Position numbers and translations under genes: made by a program
Part shown: positions 1 through 12,617 of the stretch, piece by piece
How the letters are laid out: every line of letters begins with the position of its first letter
Numbering within the stretch: position 1 is the first letter of the stretch
The notes under the pieces: model-generated
What the model was told of the DNA's origin: nothing
Seen by the model: the letters and a program-made list of their open reading frames with translations, nothing else
The model's database searches: none
Assembly: GCA_021186555.1 (NCBI GenBank)
Contig: JAJKFL010000012.1
Coordinates: forward strand, 19,107,711-19,171,710
Length of the DNA stretch: 64,000 bases
Origin: Reticulitermes speratus
Lineage: Eukaryota > Arthropoda > Insecta > Blattodea > Rhinotermitidae
Reading direction: 5' to 3'

Positions 1-100
1 GCGTCGGGCTGATCACTCGTCCAGAAGCGTCTTACCGAGTGTGGTGTGTCTGAATGTGATCGTGAAGCCTCGACAATGAGGAGGCCCTGGCCCACTAAAT
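1..100 (+). repeat. SINE-A (tRNA-Leu-like family), body and 3' end only
   Basis: The left edge of the window cuts this copy. What remains matches the body of the SINE-A copies further right: the stretch with CACTCGTCCAGA, then GTGTGGTGTGTCT, then the GAGGAGGCCC segment. The terminal GCTGTCGAGCCAT is replaced by a short A-rich run. The tRNA-like head must lie to the left of the window. Confidence 0.75.
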
Positions 101-426
101 AAACCGAAAAAAATCCTCCATAACCGTGTAATGTTTCGTATATTAAAATAGTCGTCTATGTAAAGCTTTTCTGTAGTCTAACGTATTTCCATTCGGATAA
201 ATGATGAGACCACGTCACCTGTTGCTATTGTGGTAGTAGCAGTGTTGTTTAACGTGGTAAAAATACACGGGAGAGTATACGTTACAGTTAGAACCCGACA
301 TCCGTGAAAACCCCAAGTCACTAGGTGAAACTAGTTTCAACAAAACCCTGTCGTCAATACTATTAAGTAGTTACTTATAGAATTGACTGTGCACTGTTAG
401 TAAAATCTAGTAATACCGATAGGTGA

Positions 427-620
427 GGTTGTTAGGTTAGGTTAGGTTGTCACGTTATGTTAGGTAAGATAAGGTTAGGTTAGGTTAGGTTACGTTGCGT
501 TACGTTAGGTTAGGCTAGGTTACGTTGGGTTAGGTTACGTTAGGTTAGGTTAGGCTACGTTAGGTTAGGTACGTTAGGTAGGTTAGGTTAGGTTAGTTAC
601 TTTACGTTAGGTTAGGCTTC
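427..620 (+). repeat. degenerate TTAGG telomere-type repeat block
   Basis: About 190 bases are dominated by head-to-tail GGTTA/TTAGG units, broken by single-base variants such as TTACG and by short indels. TTAGG is the ancestral arthropod telomere repeat. Unrelated sequence flanks the block on both sides and its units are degenerate, so it is best read as an interstitial telomeric sequence and not a chromosome end. The G-rich strand is the + strand. Confidence 0.8.
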
Positions 621-1970
621 GTTGGAGCTAGTTTTACCTAGTAAGGTCGGGTTTTAACGGATATCGGTTTCTCACTGTAACATATACATTGAGAAAGACG
701 TTATCTGGACATGGCTGTCGTGTGTCTGCTTTATAGTACGGGACTCAGCTCTGCAACAGCAGAAGCGGGGGAAGTGTATGCAGATGTGGGTGAGATAAGC
801 CTGGCTCGCATTCCTTACGGAGTCACAAACCTGGGTTCTGAACTGTACCCTTTACCTGGGTAGGGTAGTACGAGTGCGAATAGAACCGGAGACCAATTAC
901 CTTGATTATTTCTTGCTTCCTTGAGTTTCTCCACTGCAGATACCGGGATGTAACTTCAGAACGGGACACAATCATTCTCTTCAACATTCTTTCCATTCTG
1001 TCATTCTCATTCCTAATTTTTCTTTTATCGTCACACTGAAAATGGCAGGTTTAAAGCTTAGAAAACCTGCTTCCGCCGAGATAATCCCGTGACAGTTGCG
1101 GTGCTCAGGACAGCGATAACAGAAACGCATTGTGTTATTTAAGACTACATAATATATGCAGTATAAATGAGCGTCTCTAAATAATGCCGGAATGAATTAG
1201 AAGCAACTTCGCTTTATAACACCTGTGCTGTCTCCTGTATTTTTGTGAACGTTTATATAGATATTATGTTGTTGCACGGTACCGTGATGTCACCGGATTC
1301 AATTGTAGACTCGTTCTTATTTACAATTTGAGAAAGGAGTTAATAATTTCTGCTGAAAGTTGTCCAATTACACAATAACATTGGCTGCGACAAACCTCCA
1401 AGTGAAATTTTAGTTTCTACTTTTATTTGGAAACATGTGAACTGTAGATGAGGCCAGTTCTTATCTGTGAGTTGTCGGTGTTTGAAATATTCCTTTGTGC
1501 GTATGAAAAGTAACTTCGGAAGAGATATCGCCTGTGTTTTAACATTGAAATATATATGTATATCTATGTTAACTAAAGAATAATGCTGTAGTTAGACAAA
1601 ATACTTAACATTCTCTACGGATTTGGGAATACTCTATCCGCAGTTGTATAGGATAAGATATCGTACCGAAACAGGGAAATCCCTGAAAGTAAAGAGGAAA
1701 CTAAATTGAAGAAAGAAGTAAGGAGGAACGGAGAGAAAAATAAATAAATATATGTAAAAAAGTCATATTAGTAAGGTCATTACATTGCTCTGAATGTCCT
1801 CTAGTGAGATAAAATGAGACCGTTGTAAAGATTTGTAATTCTGAGAGTTTGACTAAGTCACACAGAGCCGTAGCAGGCGATTACGTCGGATCTTACAGCA
1901 CTGGTGTAACGAATATCTTAGCAAGTAAACAAAACACTGTGAGATCAGAGGTTATAACAGCGGTGTTACT
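621..1970. other. no recognised feature
   Basis: AT-rich non-coding sequence. I see no convincing open frame, RNA gene or known repeat. It lies 3' of the last recognised receptor exon on the minus strand and may be intron or flanking DNA. Confidence 0.5.
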
Positions 1971-2188
1971 GAAGATTCAAGTCTTCCGGGATGTTACGCC
2001 GTTTTGGTGGTATGCAGTAACTGACGTTTCGAATGATCGTAGTGCCTGCACCTACAAGGTCAAACAGTCCAAGAAGAGTGGAATTCTTGGACTGTTTGAC
2101 CTTGAAGATGAAGGCACTACGGTCATTCGAAACGTCAGTTACTGCATACCATTCGACATGGCGTAACATCCGGAAGAGTTGTATCTTC
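1971..2188. repeat. foldback element with CGAAACGTC core
   Basis: The two halves are near-perfect reverse complements, centred near 2078. Arms run from a CCGGGATGTTACGCCG-like outer segment to an inner CAGTCCAAGAA. Each arm contains TTTCGAATGA or its complement and the core CGAAACGTCAG. The layout matches the foldbacks near 23.3, 32.3, 55.2 and 63.6 kb. Open frames on both strands here are a by-product of the symmetry. The core resembles a decayed hammerhead (TGAAGATG, then CGAAAC), but no stem I can be formed. Confidence 0.75.
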
Positions 2189-3974
2189 ATAAACAAAATG
2201 CTGTTCCATTAAAACACGTGACTACAACAACAAAACAAGTATCCTCATTGTTGTTTTAAATAAAACTGCTGGGTTACGTGATGCACGTGACATCTCAACA
2301 GTGCTGCCAGTTGCTGTTTCGTCTCGTCTGTTCTGCACATTTCCGGATGGTGTGCATTTATGGATTTAATTTCAGTTAGTACCGATCGCAGGCCTACGCC
2401 TCAGAAATATTTGTTATTTTTCCCTTTTGTCTGCACCATTGCTAGTACCTTGAGTGTGGCCCATGTACAGTCCGCCATACTTTGTCACTTCAAACGTATG
2501 ATTGGTGTGCAGTGTTTTGATAACTTAACAGATTTATTTTATATTTTACTTTCTCGACAATCTTAAATTTATTTTACCACGTGTTGGGTTGTAAACCTTT
2601 TATGTGAATTTTAGAAGGATGCGTATAGACTTTGATTTCGGCGCGCCTCTGAACTCCCTTCACACCCGCACAAGTACGCACGCACGCACCACGCACTCAC
2701 GGACGCGCATATCCTCAATATCCAACAATGTTCGAAACATTTTACCCACCCCAGATCATATAGATATTGCAAGTACCTTGAACAGTATTCCAATGCCGAG
2801 GTTCATAAATGGCTTAGTGAAATCTATGACACTTTCTCGCGCATAGTTGATGGTCATGGAAGCCACAGCCAAGTCAGCTTTCTGGAAAAGAAACAGACAA
2901 ATGGAAATTATTCGGAAGTCTTAGTGCTTATTTCTCGTTTTTGGGTTTGTTTTTTGGTGACCTTAATTGGCTACTCGAGCATTCGCTCATTTCTAACAGT
3001 CTGTTCAGGATTGTTTTGTCACTTAACATTGGCTTTGCAAATAACAGGAAAGGGATCGCGAACCGCGTGTCGTTCCGTTCAATTGGGCGGAGTCAAGCAG
3101 GCGGTACTCGTCCGCTTTGAGGAAGGATGCGCAGAGAGTTGTAGCAAGTCAGTTTGCTGCTTGGATTTGTGTAGAGCATTTTGTCAGGTTACCCTTAACA
3201 TAGAACTCGCAAGTGCATGAATTAGTACTGCATGTGCCTGCAGTTACCCGCACCACACCAGTGCTTCCTCTTGTGCGCAGACAGCCGCACAAATCGTGGC
3301 ACGAGGTATAGGGCATTACATCATTTCTCACGTGAAAGAAATTACTTTAAGGCTTTTATCTGGATACACCAGAGCAGGCATAAAGTACGTGTTTATAGTG
3401 ACATGCCGTGTAAACTACGAGTAAGATCTATCCAGTTGAAATGATTACTATTCATAGGAAACAAGTTAGGCGATATAAGTATGTGTCAGCAATTCTGGCT
3501 CTCTCGCTCTGTTATTGCCCCCAAATTTAAAAATATAAATTATCACATATATTGCACCGATGTTTATGAAATTTGAGATGGTTAAATAAATTTGTGCTGG
3601 GACCAGAAGTATAAATCACGATCAAAATCGGTGCCGTGGTTCTTGAGTTAAGAGATGTCACAGCATAAAATTACTTTGCTTAATTATACGCAGAACCCTA
3701 AGAATTAACTTAGACATTGCAGCCTGTTGAATGTGCTGAGGTGTGCTCCATTTGTCTTTGCAGCATCTGTTTGAAATATTTTTTTTCGAGTTTTGCTAGG
3801 GAGCACGTGTAAAGTGGCCATTAGTGCCGCGATATTATGACAAGTTAAATGCGTCAACACAGTTAACATCTCTCTTCCTTATGTCATGCTCTGCTTTCAT
3901 TATGCTACAGTCCATTTAAGTATGTTATCCCATTTTATTTATGTTATACGTGTCTTTTTTTGTCTTTGGGAGAC
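2189..3974. other. no recognised feature
   Basis: Mixed-composition non-coding DNA with a short CACGCACGCAC-rich patch near 2675. Small open frames show no family resemblance, and I cannot assign any of this sequence. Confidence 0.45.
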
Positions 3975-4250
3975 AGGAGAGAGGCATAGAGAGTTTTGGT
4001 CCGGAGACCTGAGGAAAAGAGACCATTTAGAAGACCTAGACGTAGATGGGAGGATAATATTAAAATGGATCTTCAATAAGTGGGATGGGGAAGTACGGAC
4101 TGGATTGATCTGGCTCAGGATAGGGGCAGGTGGCGGGCTCTTGTAAATGCGGTAATGAACCTTCGGGTTCCATAAAATGCGGGAAATTTCTTGACTAGCT
4201 GAAGACCTGTTAGCTTCTCAAGAAGGACTCTGCTCCATGGAGTTAGTTAG
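3975..4250 (+). mobile_element. 3' end of a non-LTR retrotransposon (family N1)
   Basis: Contains the tail of a reverse-transcriptase-type ORF that recurs in this window. Fragments read like [14 protein letters not shown], then WIDLAQDR and [15 protein letters not shown], split between frames by indels. The 3' UTR carries TCTCAAGAAGGACTCTGCTCC and ends in a GTTAGTTAG tail. Related fragments lie at 15.8-16.15, 22.2-22.6, 28.75, 39.8 and 41.8-42.7 kb. It is a 5'-truncated, dead copy. Confidence 0.75.
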
Positions 4251-4263
4251 TTTTTTTATTTAT

Positions 4264-4482
4264 TGAAGGGCCCCGCAGCAGAAGCTACGGACGCACCGCA
4301 GCCTTGAAGGCTTATTGTGCAACCCTGTGATGAAGATGATCAAGTTTTTTCTGCTTTTCCATTTTCATGGAGCATCGGTGGAATGAAATTAACAGGAGAA
4401 AACCGAAGTACTCGGAGAAAAACCTGTTCCAGTGCCACTTTGTCCACCACAAATCCCACATGGACCGACCCGGGATCGAACG
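4264..4482 (-). repeat. SINE-C (tRNA-Glu-like family), head truncated
   Basis: Read on the minus strand it carries GGGATTTGTGGTGGACAAAGTGGCACTGG, the CCTGT..CAATTTCATTCCA body and the 3' end TGCGGTGCGTCCGTAG..GCTGCGGGGCCC in the family order. The match stops inside the B box (GTTCGATCCCGGG), so the tRNA-like head has been lost. Confidence 0.8.
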
Positions 4483-5697
4483 TTTGATCACATCCTGATT
4501 TGGCCTGGACATTTCGGGATTTTACAGTAACTTGTATACAATGTCTTCCTTGACGATTTAATTCGAAGCTCAAAACAAGACAGAAGTGAAGTACGCGATA
4601 ACTAAACTCATATTTTATTAATGTAGCTAACAGCAATCCAATCACATGGTTCAGTGGCTGGTAAAGATTTAATTATACGTGTGCAGTGGTGGTTTGAAAT
4701 CTGCTTCTGGTTGCAGAGTCATCTCTTTCAATTTTACCGGAGTATTTTAATATCGAGACACTGGCAGTCTTTGTGAGTCTTGGGGAGCATGAGAAGAAAG
4801 TTGATGTTAGATCTAATGCATGCAGAAGTGATCTATGGCAGCCTAAATGTAGAAAGTGATTTGCTTCGACACATATTACTTTAAGCCTTTTGTTTTAAAT
4901 TGGTTTCGAAACGTAAATATATTTTAATTATTACATATTTATGTGTTTCGTAAACAAGGGATGGGATGCACGCCATACAGCCTTTTTTATATCAGTCTCA
5001 GTTTTGACTTCCGTGACACAGGAGGTTTTAGCTACCACGTCATAGCTGCAGGCTATTACCATTAAATCTGACACAGATAAAGAGCAATTACCAAATTTTA
5101 TTATATATAGTGTGGAGGTTAAGAGTGATGAAACGATACCGCCACTCCTCCATACGTCTTTAAGTCATGGCGGTTAATATGGCAAAGGGAGAACTTTGCT
5201 GTTACTTTAATTATAAATATTAAGTAATGAGTTTGCAAAAATTTTGTTGATGAGGAAATGTTACTAATAGATTATGGCTTATGAAGGCCCACAAGGCTAG
5301 TCCTTTGAGGTACTGAATCTAAAGGCTAATGTTGAAGACGGTCAGAATATAGCCTGTAATTGTGCGTATAATTCATCTGGCATCATGTTATGTGTTTATA
5401 CCCCCCTATGAAACAGGGGCAGAGGGAGGGAGAAATTAATGCTCGATGAGAAATCGTGGGAAGTCGGACGTATTTTGGCGGTATCACTAATAAAAATGGC
5501 CGAACGATTGGAAAAATTCCAGGTCTCAGATTTTTCTGCTGTTAGGGTATTCGTTATTAAACCCAAGGGGGAAAAAGGAAGAAAATACTCGGAAATATAG
5601 AAGCCTAGTAGTGAGATTTCTGATTAGTAACAAATTTCAATTAACTTTTTACACCATCGTTTCTCTTTCTTCTTCTAACGATTGCAGTGCAGCGGTT
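4483..5697. other. no recognised feature
   Basis: AT-rich non-coding stretch between the SINE-C copy and the 55 bp satellite. Nothing recognised in it. Confidence 0.45.
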
Positions 5698-8492
5698 TGC
5701 TCTTGGTAGCGTGCGTACAGTACGTTGTTACTGTGTTACACACTTGTGCGTTTGCTCTTGGTACCGTGCGTACAGTACGTTGTTACTGTGTTACACACTT
5801 GTGCGTTTGCTCTTGGTACCGTGCGTACAGTACGTTGTTACTGTGTTACACACTTGTGCGTTTGCTCTTGGTAGCGTGCGTACAGTACGTTGTTACTGTG
5901 TTACACACTTGTGCGTTTGCTCTTGGTACCGTGCGTACAGTACGTTGTTACTGTGTTATACACTTGTGCGTTTGCTCTTGGTAGCGTGCGTACAGTACGT
6001 TGTTACTGTGTTACACACTTGTGCGTTTGCTCTTGGTAGCGTGCGTACAGTACGTTGTTACTGTGTTACACCGCTTGTGACTGTTAACTGCTTCGTACCG
6101 TGCGTACAGTACGTTGTTACTGTGTTACACACTTGTGCGTTTGCTCTTGGTACCGTGCGTACAGTACGTTGTTACTGTGTTACACACTTGTGCGTTTGCT
6201 CTTGGTAGCGTGCGTACAGTACGTTGTTACTGTGTTACACACTTGTGCTTTGCTCTTGGTAGCGTGCGTACAGTACGTTGTTACTGTGTTACACACTTGT
6301 GCGTTTACTCTTCGTACCGTGCGTACAGTACGTTGTTACTGTGTTACACACTTGTGCGTTTGCTCTTGGTAGCGTGCGTACAGTACGTTGTTACTGTGTT
6401 ACACACTTGTGCGTTTGCTCTTGGTAGCGTGCGTACAGTACGTTGTTACTGTGTTACACTTGTGCGTTTGCTCTTGGTAGCGTGCGTACAGTACGTTGTT
6501 ACTGTGTTAACACTTGTGCGTTTGCTCTTGGTAGCGTGCGTACAGTACGTTGTTACTATGTTACACACTTGTGCGTTTGCTCTTGGTAGCGTGCGTACAG
6601 TACGTTGTTACTGTGTTACACACTTGTGCGTTTGCTCTTGGTAGCGTGCGTACAGTACGTTGTTACTGTGTTACACACTAGTGCATTTGCTCTTGGTAGC
6701 GTGCGTACAGTACGTTGTTACTGTGTTACACACTTGTGCATTTGCTCTTGGTAGCGTGCGTACAGTACGTTGTTACTGTGTTACACACTTGTGCGTTTGC
6801 TCTTGGTACCGTGCGTACAGTACGTTGTTACTGTGTTACACACTTGTGCGTTTGCTCTTGGTAGCGTGCGTACAGTACGTTGTTACTGTGTTACACACTT
6901 GTGCGTTTGCTCTTCGTACCGTGCGTACAGTATGTTATTACTGTGTTACACACTTGTGCATTTGCTCTTGGTACCGTGCGTACAGTACGTTGTTACTGTG
7001 TTACACACTTGTGCGTTTGCTCTTGGTAGCGTGCGTACAGTACGTTGTTACTGTGTTACACACTTGTGCGTTTCTCTTGGTAGCGTGCGTACAGTACGTT
7101 ATTACTGTGTTACACACTTGTGCGTTTGCTCTTGGTAGCGTGCGTACAGTACGTTGTTACTGTGTTACACACTTGTGCATTTGCTCTTGGTAGCGTGCGT
7201 ACAGTACGTTGTTACTGTGTTACACACTTGTGCGTTTGCTCTTGGTAGCGTGCGTACAGTACGTTGTTACTGTGTTACACACTTGTGCGTTTGCTCTTGG
7301 TACCGTGCGTACAGTACGTTGTTACTGTGTTACACACTTGTGCGTTTGCTCTTGGTAGCGTGCGTACAGTACGTTGTTACTGTGTTACACACTTGTGCGT
7401 TTGCTCTTCGTACCGTGCGTACAGTATGTTATTACTGTGTTACACACTTGTGCATTTGCTCTTGGTAGCGTGCGTACAGTACGTTGTTACTGTGTTACAC
7501 ACTTGTGCGTTTGCTCTTGGTAGCGTGCGTACAGTACGTTGTTACTGTGTTACACAGTTGTGCGTTTACTCTTCGTACCGTGCGTACAGTATGTTATTAC
7601 TGTGTTACACACTTGTGCATTTGCTCTTGGTAGCGTGCGTACAGTACGTTGTTACTGTGTTACACACTTGTGCGTTTACTCTTCGTACCGTGCGTACAGT
7701 ACGTTGTTACTGTGTTACACACTTGTGCGTTTGCTCTTGGTAGCGTGCGTACAGTACGTTGTTACTGTGTTACACACTTGTGCGTTTACTCTTCGTACCG
7801 TGCGTACAGTATGTTATTACTGTGTTACACACTTGTGCATTTGCTCTTGGTAGCGTGCGTACAGTACGTTGTTACTGTGTTACACACTTGTGCGTTTGCT
7901 CTTGGTAGCGTGCGTACAGTACGTTGTTACTGTGTTACACACTTGTGCGTTTGCTCTTGGTAGCGTGCGTACAGTACGTTGTTACTGTGTTACACACTTG
8001 TGCGTTTGCTCTTGGTAGCGTGCGTACAGTACGTTGTTACTGTGTTACACACTTGTGCATTTGCTCTTGGTAGCGTGCGTACAGTACGTTATTACTGTGT
8101 TACACACTTGTGCGTTTGCTCTTGGTAGCGTGCGTACAGTATGTTATTACTGTGTTACACACTTGTGCATTTGCTCTTGGTAGCGTGCGTACAGTACGTT
8201 GTTACTGTGTTACACACTTGTGCGTTTGCTCTTGGTAGCGTGCGTACAGTATGTTATTACTGTGTTACACACTTGTGCTTTGCTCTTGGTAGCGTGCGTA
8301 CAGTACGTTGTTACTGTGTTACACACTTGTGCGTTTGCTCTTGGTAGCGTGCGTACAGTATGTTATTACTGTGTTACACACTTGTGCATTTGCTCTTGGT
8401 AGCGTGCGTACAGTATGTTATTACTGTGTTACACACTTGTGCATTTTCTCTTGGTAGCGTGCGTACAGTATGTTATTACTGTGTTACACACT
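5698..8492 (+). repeat. 55 bp satellite array, about 50 copies
   Basis: Head-to-tail units of 55 bases, each with the short palindrome-rich core GTGCGTACAGTACGT followed by TGTTACTGTGTTACACACTT. Variants alternate at fixed places: GGTAGC/GGTACC/CGTACC and ACGTTGTTA/ATGTTATTA. The same run of variants recurs at an offset of 494 bases (6660 onward against 7154 onward), which indicates higher-order units of nine monomers. Because 55 is not a multiple of three, reading cycles through all frames. The long open frames here are artefacts. Confidence 0.97.
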
Positions 8493-8784
8493 TGCCCACA
8501 GAGACGAAGTTAAAACAACTGCAATGCATATTTCTATGCTAGTTTTCCACGTGGGTTCGATTTCTGGCGAGAGAAAATTTTCTTACCTTTACCGATTCTG
8601 AATCACTTCCCTTCTGACGTCAAGTCCGGTAACTTTTGTGGCTATGACCAGATTTTAAGTTCGCCATGGATTGTTCTTTCTGACGAGAAAATGTCGTCGT
8701 TTGTTTGGTGTTTTCTTAGTAATCTATATTACATGCACAACGTTTAAAGTGTTAAATACGTAAAGGTATGTCTGAGATTAATTG

Positions 8785-9050
8785 AGCACCATGCCATAAA
8801 GGTGTAGTGGGGAGTGCGGATATAGCTCCATTCATTCTTATGCTCGGCACGAAAGGGATGTGAGTGATCAGCTGCACCCCTAGTCGCTTTATTCCACGCA
8901 GAACTGTCTCCGGCCAAGCATTGAATAGGAAGATGATTTGACCCCGAAGTCGGTATGGACGTTTTGGAGAAGAGAAAACCCTCTCTTGCCCTTGCTGAGA
9001 ATCGAAACACAGATTCCTCGTCCTTCAGTCTCGTAGCCTAGTCAATATAT
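8785..9050 (-). repeat. tRNA-derived SINE-E, degenerate
   Basis: On the minus strand a tRNA-like head (CTAGGCTACGAGACTGAAGGACGAGGAATC, then a B-box-like GTTTCGATTC) precedes a body with CTCTTCTCCAAAA. Head and body align loosely with the copy at 25.43-25.69 kb. The copy is worn and its ends are uncertain. Confidence 0.5.
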
Positions 9051-10198
9051 CAACTGCGCTGTATGAATTACAAACAATGAATACATTAAATTATCTTTTA
9101 ACGTTGGGGGTTGCGTTCCTAAAAATCGCAAATTACGGCGAACCAACGTAGAACGGAGCCGTATTGAGGTAGGAATTCGTGAAAATACCCGAGAGTCAAG
9201 CCGTTGAAGATCTCGCCAAGTAAAATCTTTGGTCACGTGACACTCTGTCCTTGGATATGTGGTTCTCAACGTATCGAACGAAAGTAGTGCGTTCTTTGTA
9301 TGCTTGGCTCTTGGAAGTACTACCTTTTTTTTCGAAACGTCGGTGACCACACATCCAACGAACAAGGTCACATCCTAGAAGACCAGAATCATCCGAAGCA
9401 ACGTTGTTGGTGGTAACACAAAACGAGAACTGTCTGTGTGTTCAATCCAGGTTACAGTGTTACAAACATACGTATAGTCTAACACACACGGTCTCTGTCC
9501 TTTCAGGCATTGTAATCCGGATTCTGTATCGTCTGCTAAGACGACAGCTTAGTCGCTATAACTGTCTTAAGCTGGGCCCTTCTCCTCTCCAAAGTGCCCA
9601 TAACGGCTGTGCAGCCCACCCAACCTCTTTTTGAGAGGGTGTAGTGGCCCGTTCCTCTGGATTATAGCGGCTGGAGTGTTAAGCTGACCACTCACCCCTG
9701 TCTAGTGCGGAGTCTGCGAATGCATACCTCTTACTGGCGTGATGTTTAAGGAAGCACAGTTTCTTTATTTCTATCTACGTAAAATATTTATTCTCCCTCA
9801 CGTTGTTTGTAATTTTATCTCCGACGTTTTGGCTTTAATTCCTATTTATATACCTATGCACTTCTTACAGAATATACTGGGTGGCCGAGAAATCACCGTA
9901 CCTCAACTTGCTATGTACATGTACAGGTCCACATGGTAATTTAGGTAGGGTTACGGTGACATGGGTCATTCTGTAGGTTACATTAATCCTTGTACCATTT
10001 TATTTTATTTATTTTTGGTCCCTGTCGGGGCTATTTAATTTTCACTTAATGAGTCTCAGATTTCTTACTTAAACTGGTAACCCGTATATCTGATGATCAA
10101 TTCACTGTTAACAATTAAGAACTTTTGCGGGAAGAATAGTTCTGATAGTGGCTTTCCTAATCTATTCGTCTTTTGAAGCTCCTTTTATTAAGTAAACA
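9051..10198. other. mostly unassigned; fragment of a CGAAACGTCGG foldback
   Basis: A single arm with TTTCGAAACGTCGGTGACC lies near 9331 and has no visible partner arm. Around 9600-9720 a stretch resembles the body of the tRNA-derived SINEs but is too worn to place. The rest is unassigned. Confidence 0.4.
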
Positions 10199-10383
10199 CA
10201 GACGAACGCGGTTATAAGGACATCGGTTTATACGACACCTCGTCTATAACGTCAGATATTCTGTGGTACCAATTAATTCCTCACTGTTAACCATAACGTT
10301 ATAGTACTCTGTTATAACAACACTCGTTTATAACGACACAAAATATTCAGTCCCCTTCATGACGTTATAACCGAGTTCGGCTG
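10199..10383 (+). mobile_element. pogo/Tigger-like MITE
   Basis: About 185 bases with terminal inverted repeats of the form CGAAC.CGGTTATAA. The left end reads GCGGTTATAAGGACATCGG and the right end reads ATGACGTTATAACCGAG. A second copy in the same orientation lies at 38909-39095 and shares the internal TTCTGTGGTACCAATTAATTCC. The length, TIR style and TATAA-rich ends suggest a non-autonomous DNA transposon. The superfamily is an inference. Confidence 0.65.
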
Positions 10384-12617
10384 TATTTACTCTTCCATTA
10401 AATACAGTGATTCTGAGCTCATTATATCGATTTATAGTCTTGATATTTGAAGTTTTTCCCGCAATTAGTGATTTTCTGACTCATCGGTTCTTTGTACGAT
10501 AAGCTATCTTATATCCATCGAGCAAGTTTATGGCTGATTTCCCTAACTTATATTCGTCTCACTCCGTTTATTCTTCAGCAACTAGTCATCTTACTCGTAA
10601 AGGAAATTGCCTTTGTCTTTATTTACGTAGGCTTTTCTATTGTCTGAGGCATGACGCCGTGTAGTCTGGTATACATATACTGATATTTCGGAAGAACCTG
10701 CTGCCTGCATCTTCTTAATCACCGCCGGAGCTTTTTAGATTTTTTGCCCCTAAATTTTTGCAAATTAGGCGAATAAGTAATTAAACGCGTATCAGTCCTC
10801 AGCAGAGAAGTTTCATGAAATACTGATTACAGTCTTTCATGTATTCGCGAGATTTTGTCTTTCATGTGGCTCTTAGAGTCGCACATTATTCTGAATTTTA
10901 TTTTTACTTTCTAAAGTTGGGACTTCTGTTATACCTAAATTTTCTTCATGTGGATAAAGACGGTTCTTTCATCAGACTGCCTGGTAGGAAAACATTTGTT
11001 AATATGTTGCATACTATGAGACTAAAAATTATAATTATGAAATATTTTAAGTTTTTTTTTCTTTGAACTAGGATGACACAGAGTTTATTTATTGTTTTGG
11101 ATTTAATGGAAACTGTAAATAAATACACAGTGTTTAATACGTAAGTGAAACAAAATCAAATCATAATCTAAATGGGCGGAAAGTGAAATATATAATTCAT
11201 AAACTAACAGGGAATAATTAAAATTAAAGAATGGGCGTAGAGTAAGGAGGCGTTACCCTGAATTGAATGTCAGTTAATTCCTAACGGTTATTAAATTACA
11301 CCGTAACCAAATTCCAAACTCTTTTCATGTTCTTCTGTGTAATAAACGTTGCTCCATTTTTGCACGCAGTAACTCTAAAGCAATTACAATATTATGTCGG
11401 TATAGTGAGGCAGGAAGCTGTGGCAATATCCGTTGTCCCAGATGGCGCCCTCTAGCGCGCTGGCATGGCATCCATTAAAACAAAAGAGAGTCATCTCCTG
11501 CACTCTATTTTAATTCGCGGCCATTGTATTAGATTCATGTAGGCAGAGCTTCTCTTATGAATAATACTATTACACAAGTTAGTTTAATGGCGTGTTTGAA
11601 TTTTAAATGCGCGGGATAATTCAAAGTTGAGGCCAGTAAAATAATTTTCGCTTGGAGGCTTTTGGACCCCAGACTTAGCGCTAGTGGACAGTACAAACTG
11701 ATTTATTTTAAAGTGTCCCTCATGTGCTGACAGTGGGGGGGTTGGTATTTGGAATACCACTAGTTGCTTCAGGTTGTGTGACTTCGCACACCGGGTGGTA
11801 TGAATTGATGGATGTTACTGTGCATTACCACCGCGTTACGAAACATTATAAGGGGGTGTGCACGTAAGGATTCACACACTGTAGTCTACAGTATGACTGG
11901 TAGATGGAATTGCATGTAATCTTCACGTTCCGAATGCCTTAAGTCCGAGCAAAGAGACCGAGGTACCTATTTGATTGAGGCTACCTAGTCGCAGAACTAA
12001 TCTGAACATGGCCCGTCCAGCTCATACTCAGTTACCTTACTGAGCTATTTCGTGTTACAGAATGTAAAAAAGTAAATGTTAGTAAACTGTAAAGTTGTTC
12101 TCATACACAAGAAGATATATAGGGGGAGTGGAAGCGTACCTCCACTCATTAACTTCGGCACTAGAAGAAGCCTCACGGCCAGACTGCTTTATCCTCGGGT
12201 AAAGAACCTCCCCTTACTTATCGAATCGGGGGCTGGATGTTTAGTATAGGTGGGTGCACTGTGATTTTTGCGTTATTTAAACATACAGGGTGACCCAGGA
12301 TTTGGGTTCAATTGCCGGCGTGGGCAGAGACTTTTCTCCTTATCATAACGTTCCTACCGGCTTTGCGCAAACCAAGCTCTTATGTAGTGCATATCGGGGG
12401 TTAAGTCGCCGTGACGTGAAGCTGATCACTCACCTCAAGTTAGTGCCTTGGCTAAAAATGTGTGGAGCTGTACCTCGAATCGTCTGTACCTCTTCATGGC
12501 ATGGTGATTATATAATTAAATACAGGGAGAATTTATCTTTGCCTTTAATATATTAGACACAGGTTATTTTATGTCAAATGAGATGAGCAAATGAGTGTGT
12601 AGGGTAGCGTGGAAAAG
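10384..12617. other. no recognised gene; worn SINE-like pieces
   Basis: AT-rich to about 12.0 kb. A foldback half-arm (ATGACGCCGTGTAG, then TATTTCGGAAGAA) lies at 10650-10720. Near 12.09-12.25 kb a segment resembles the 3' body of the SINE-E family, and a tRNA B-box-like GGGTTCAATTGCC sits at 12304. None is complete. Confidence 0.4.

Noticed and set aside
5682..8542. Long overlapping open frames rich in VRTVRCYCVTHLC-type repeats
   Set aside because: They follow from a 55 bp satellite without stops in most frames. The same peptide appears in all three + frames.
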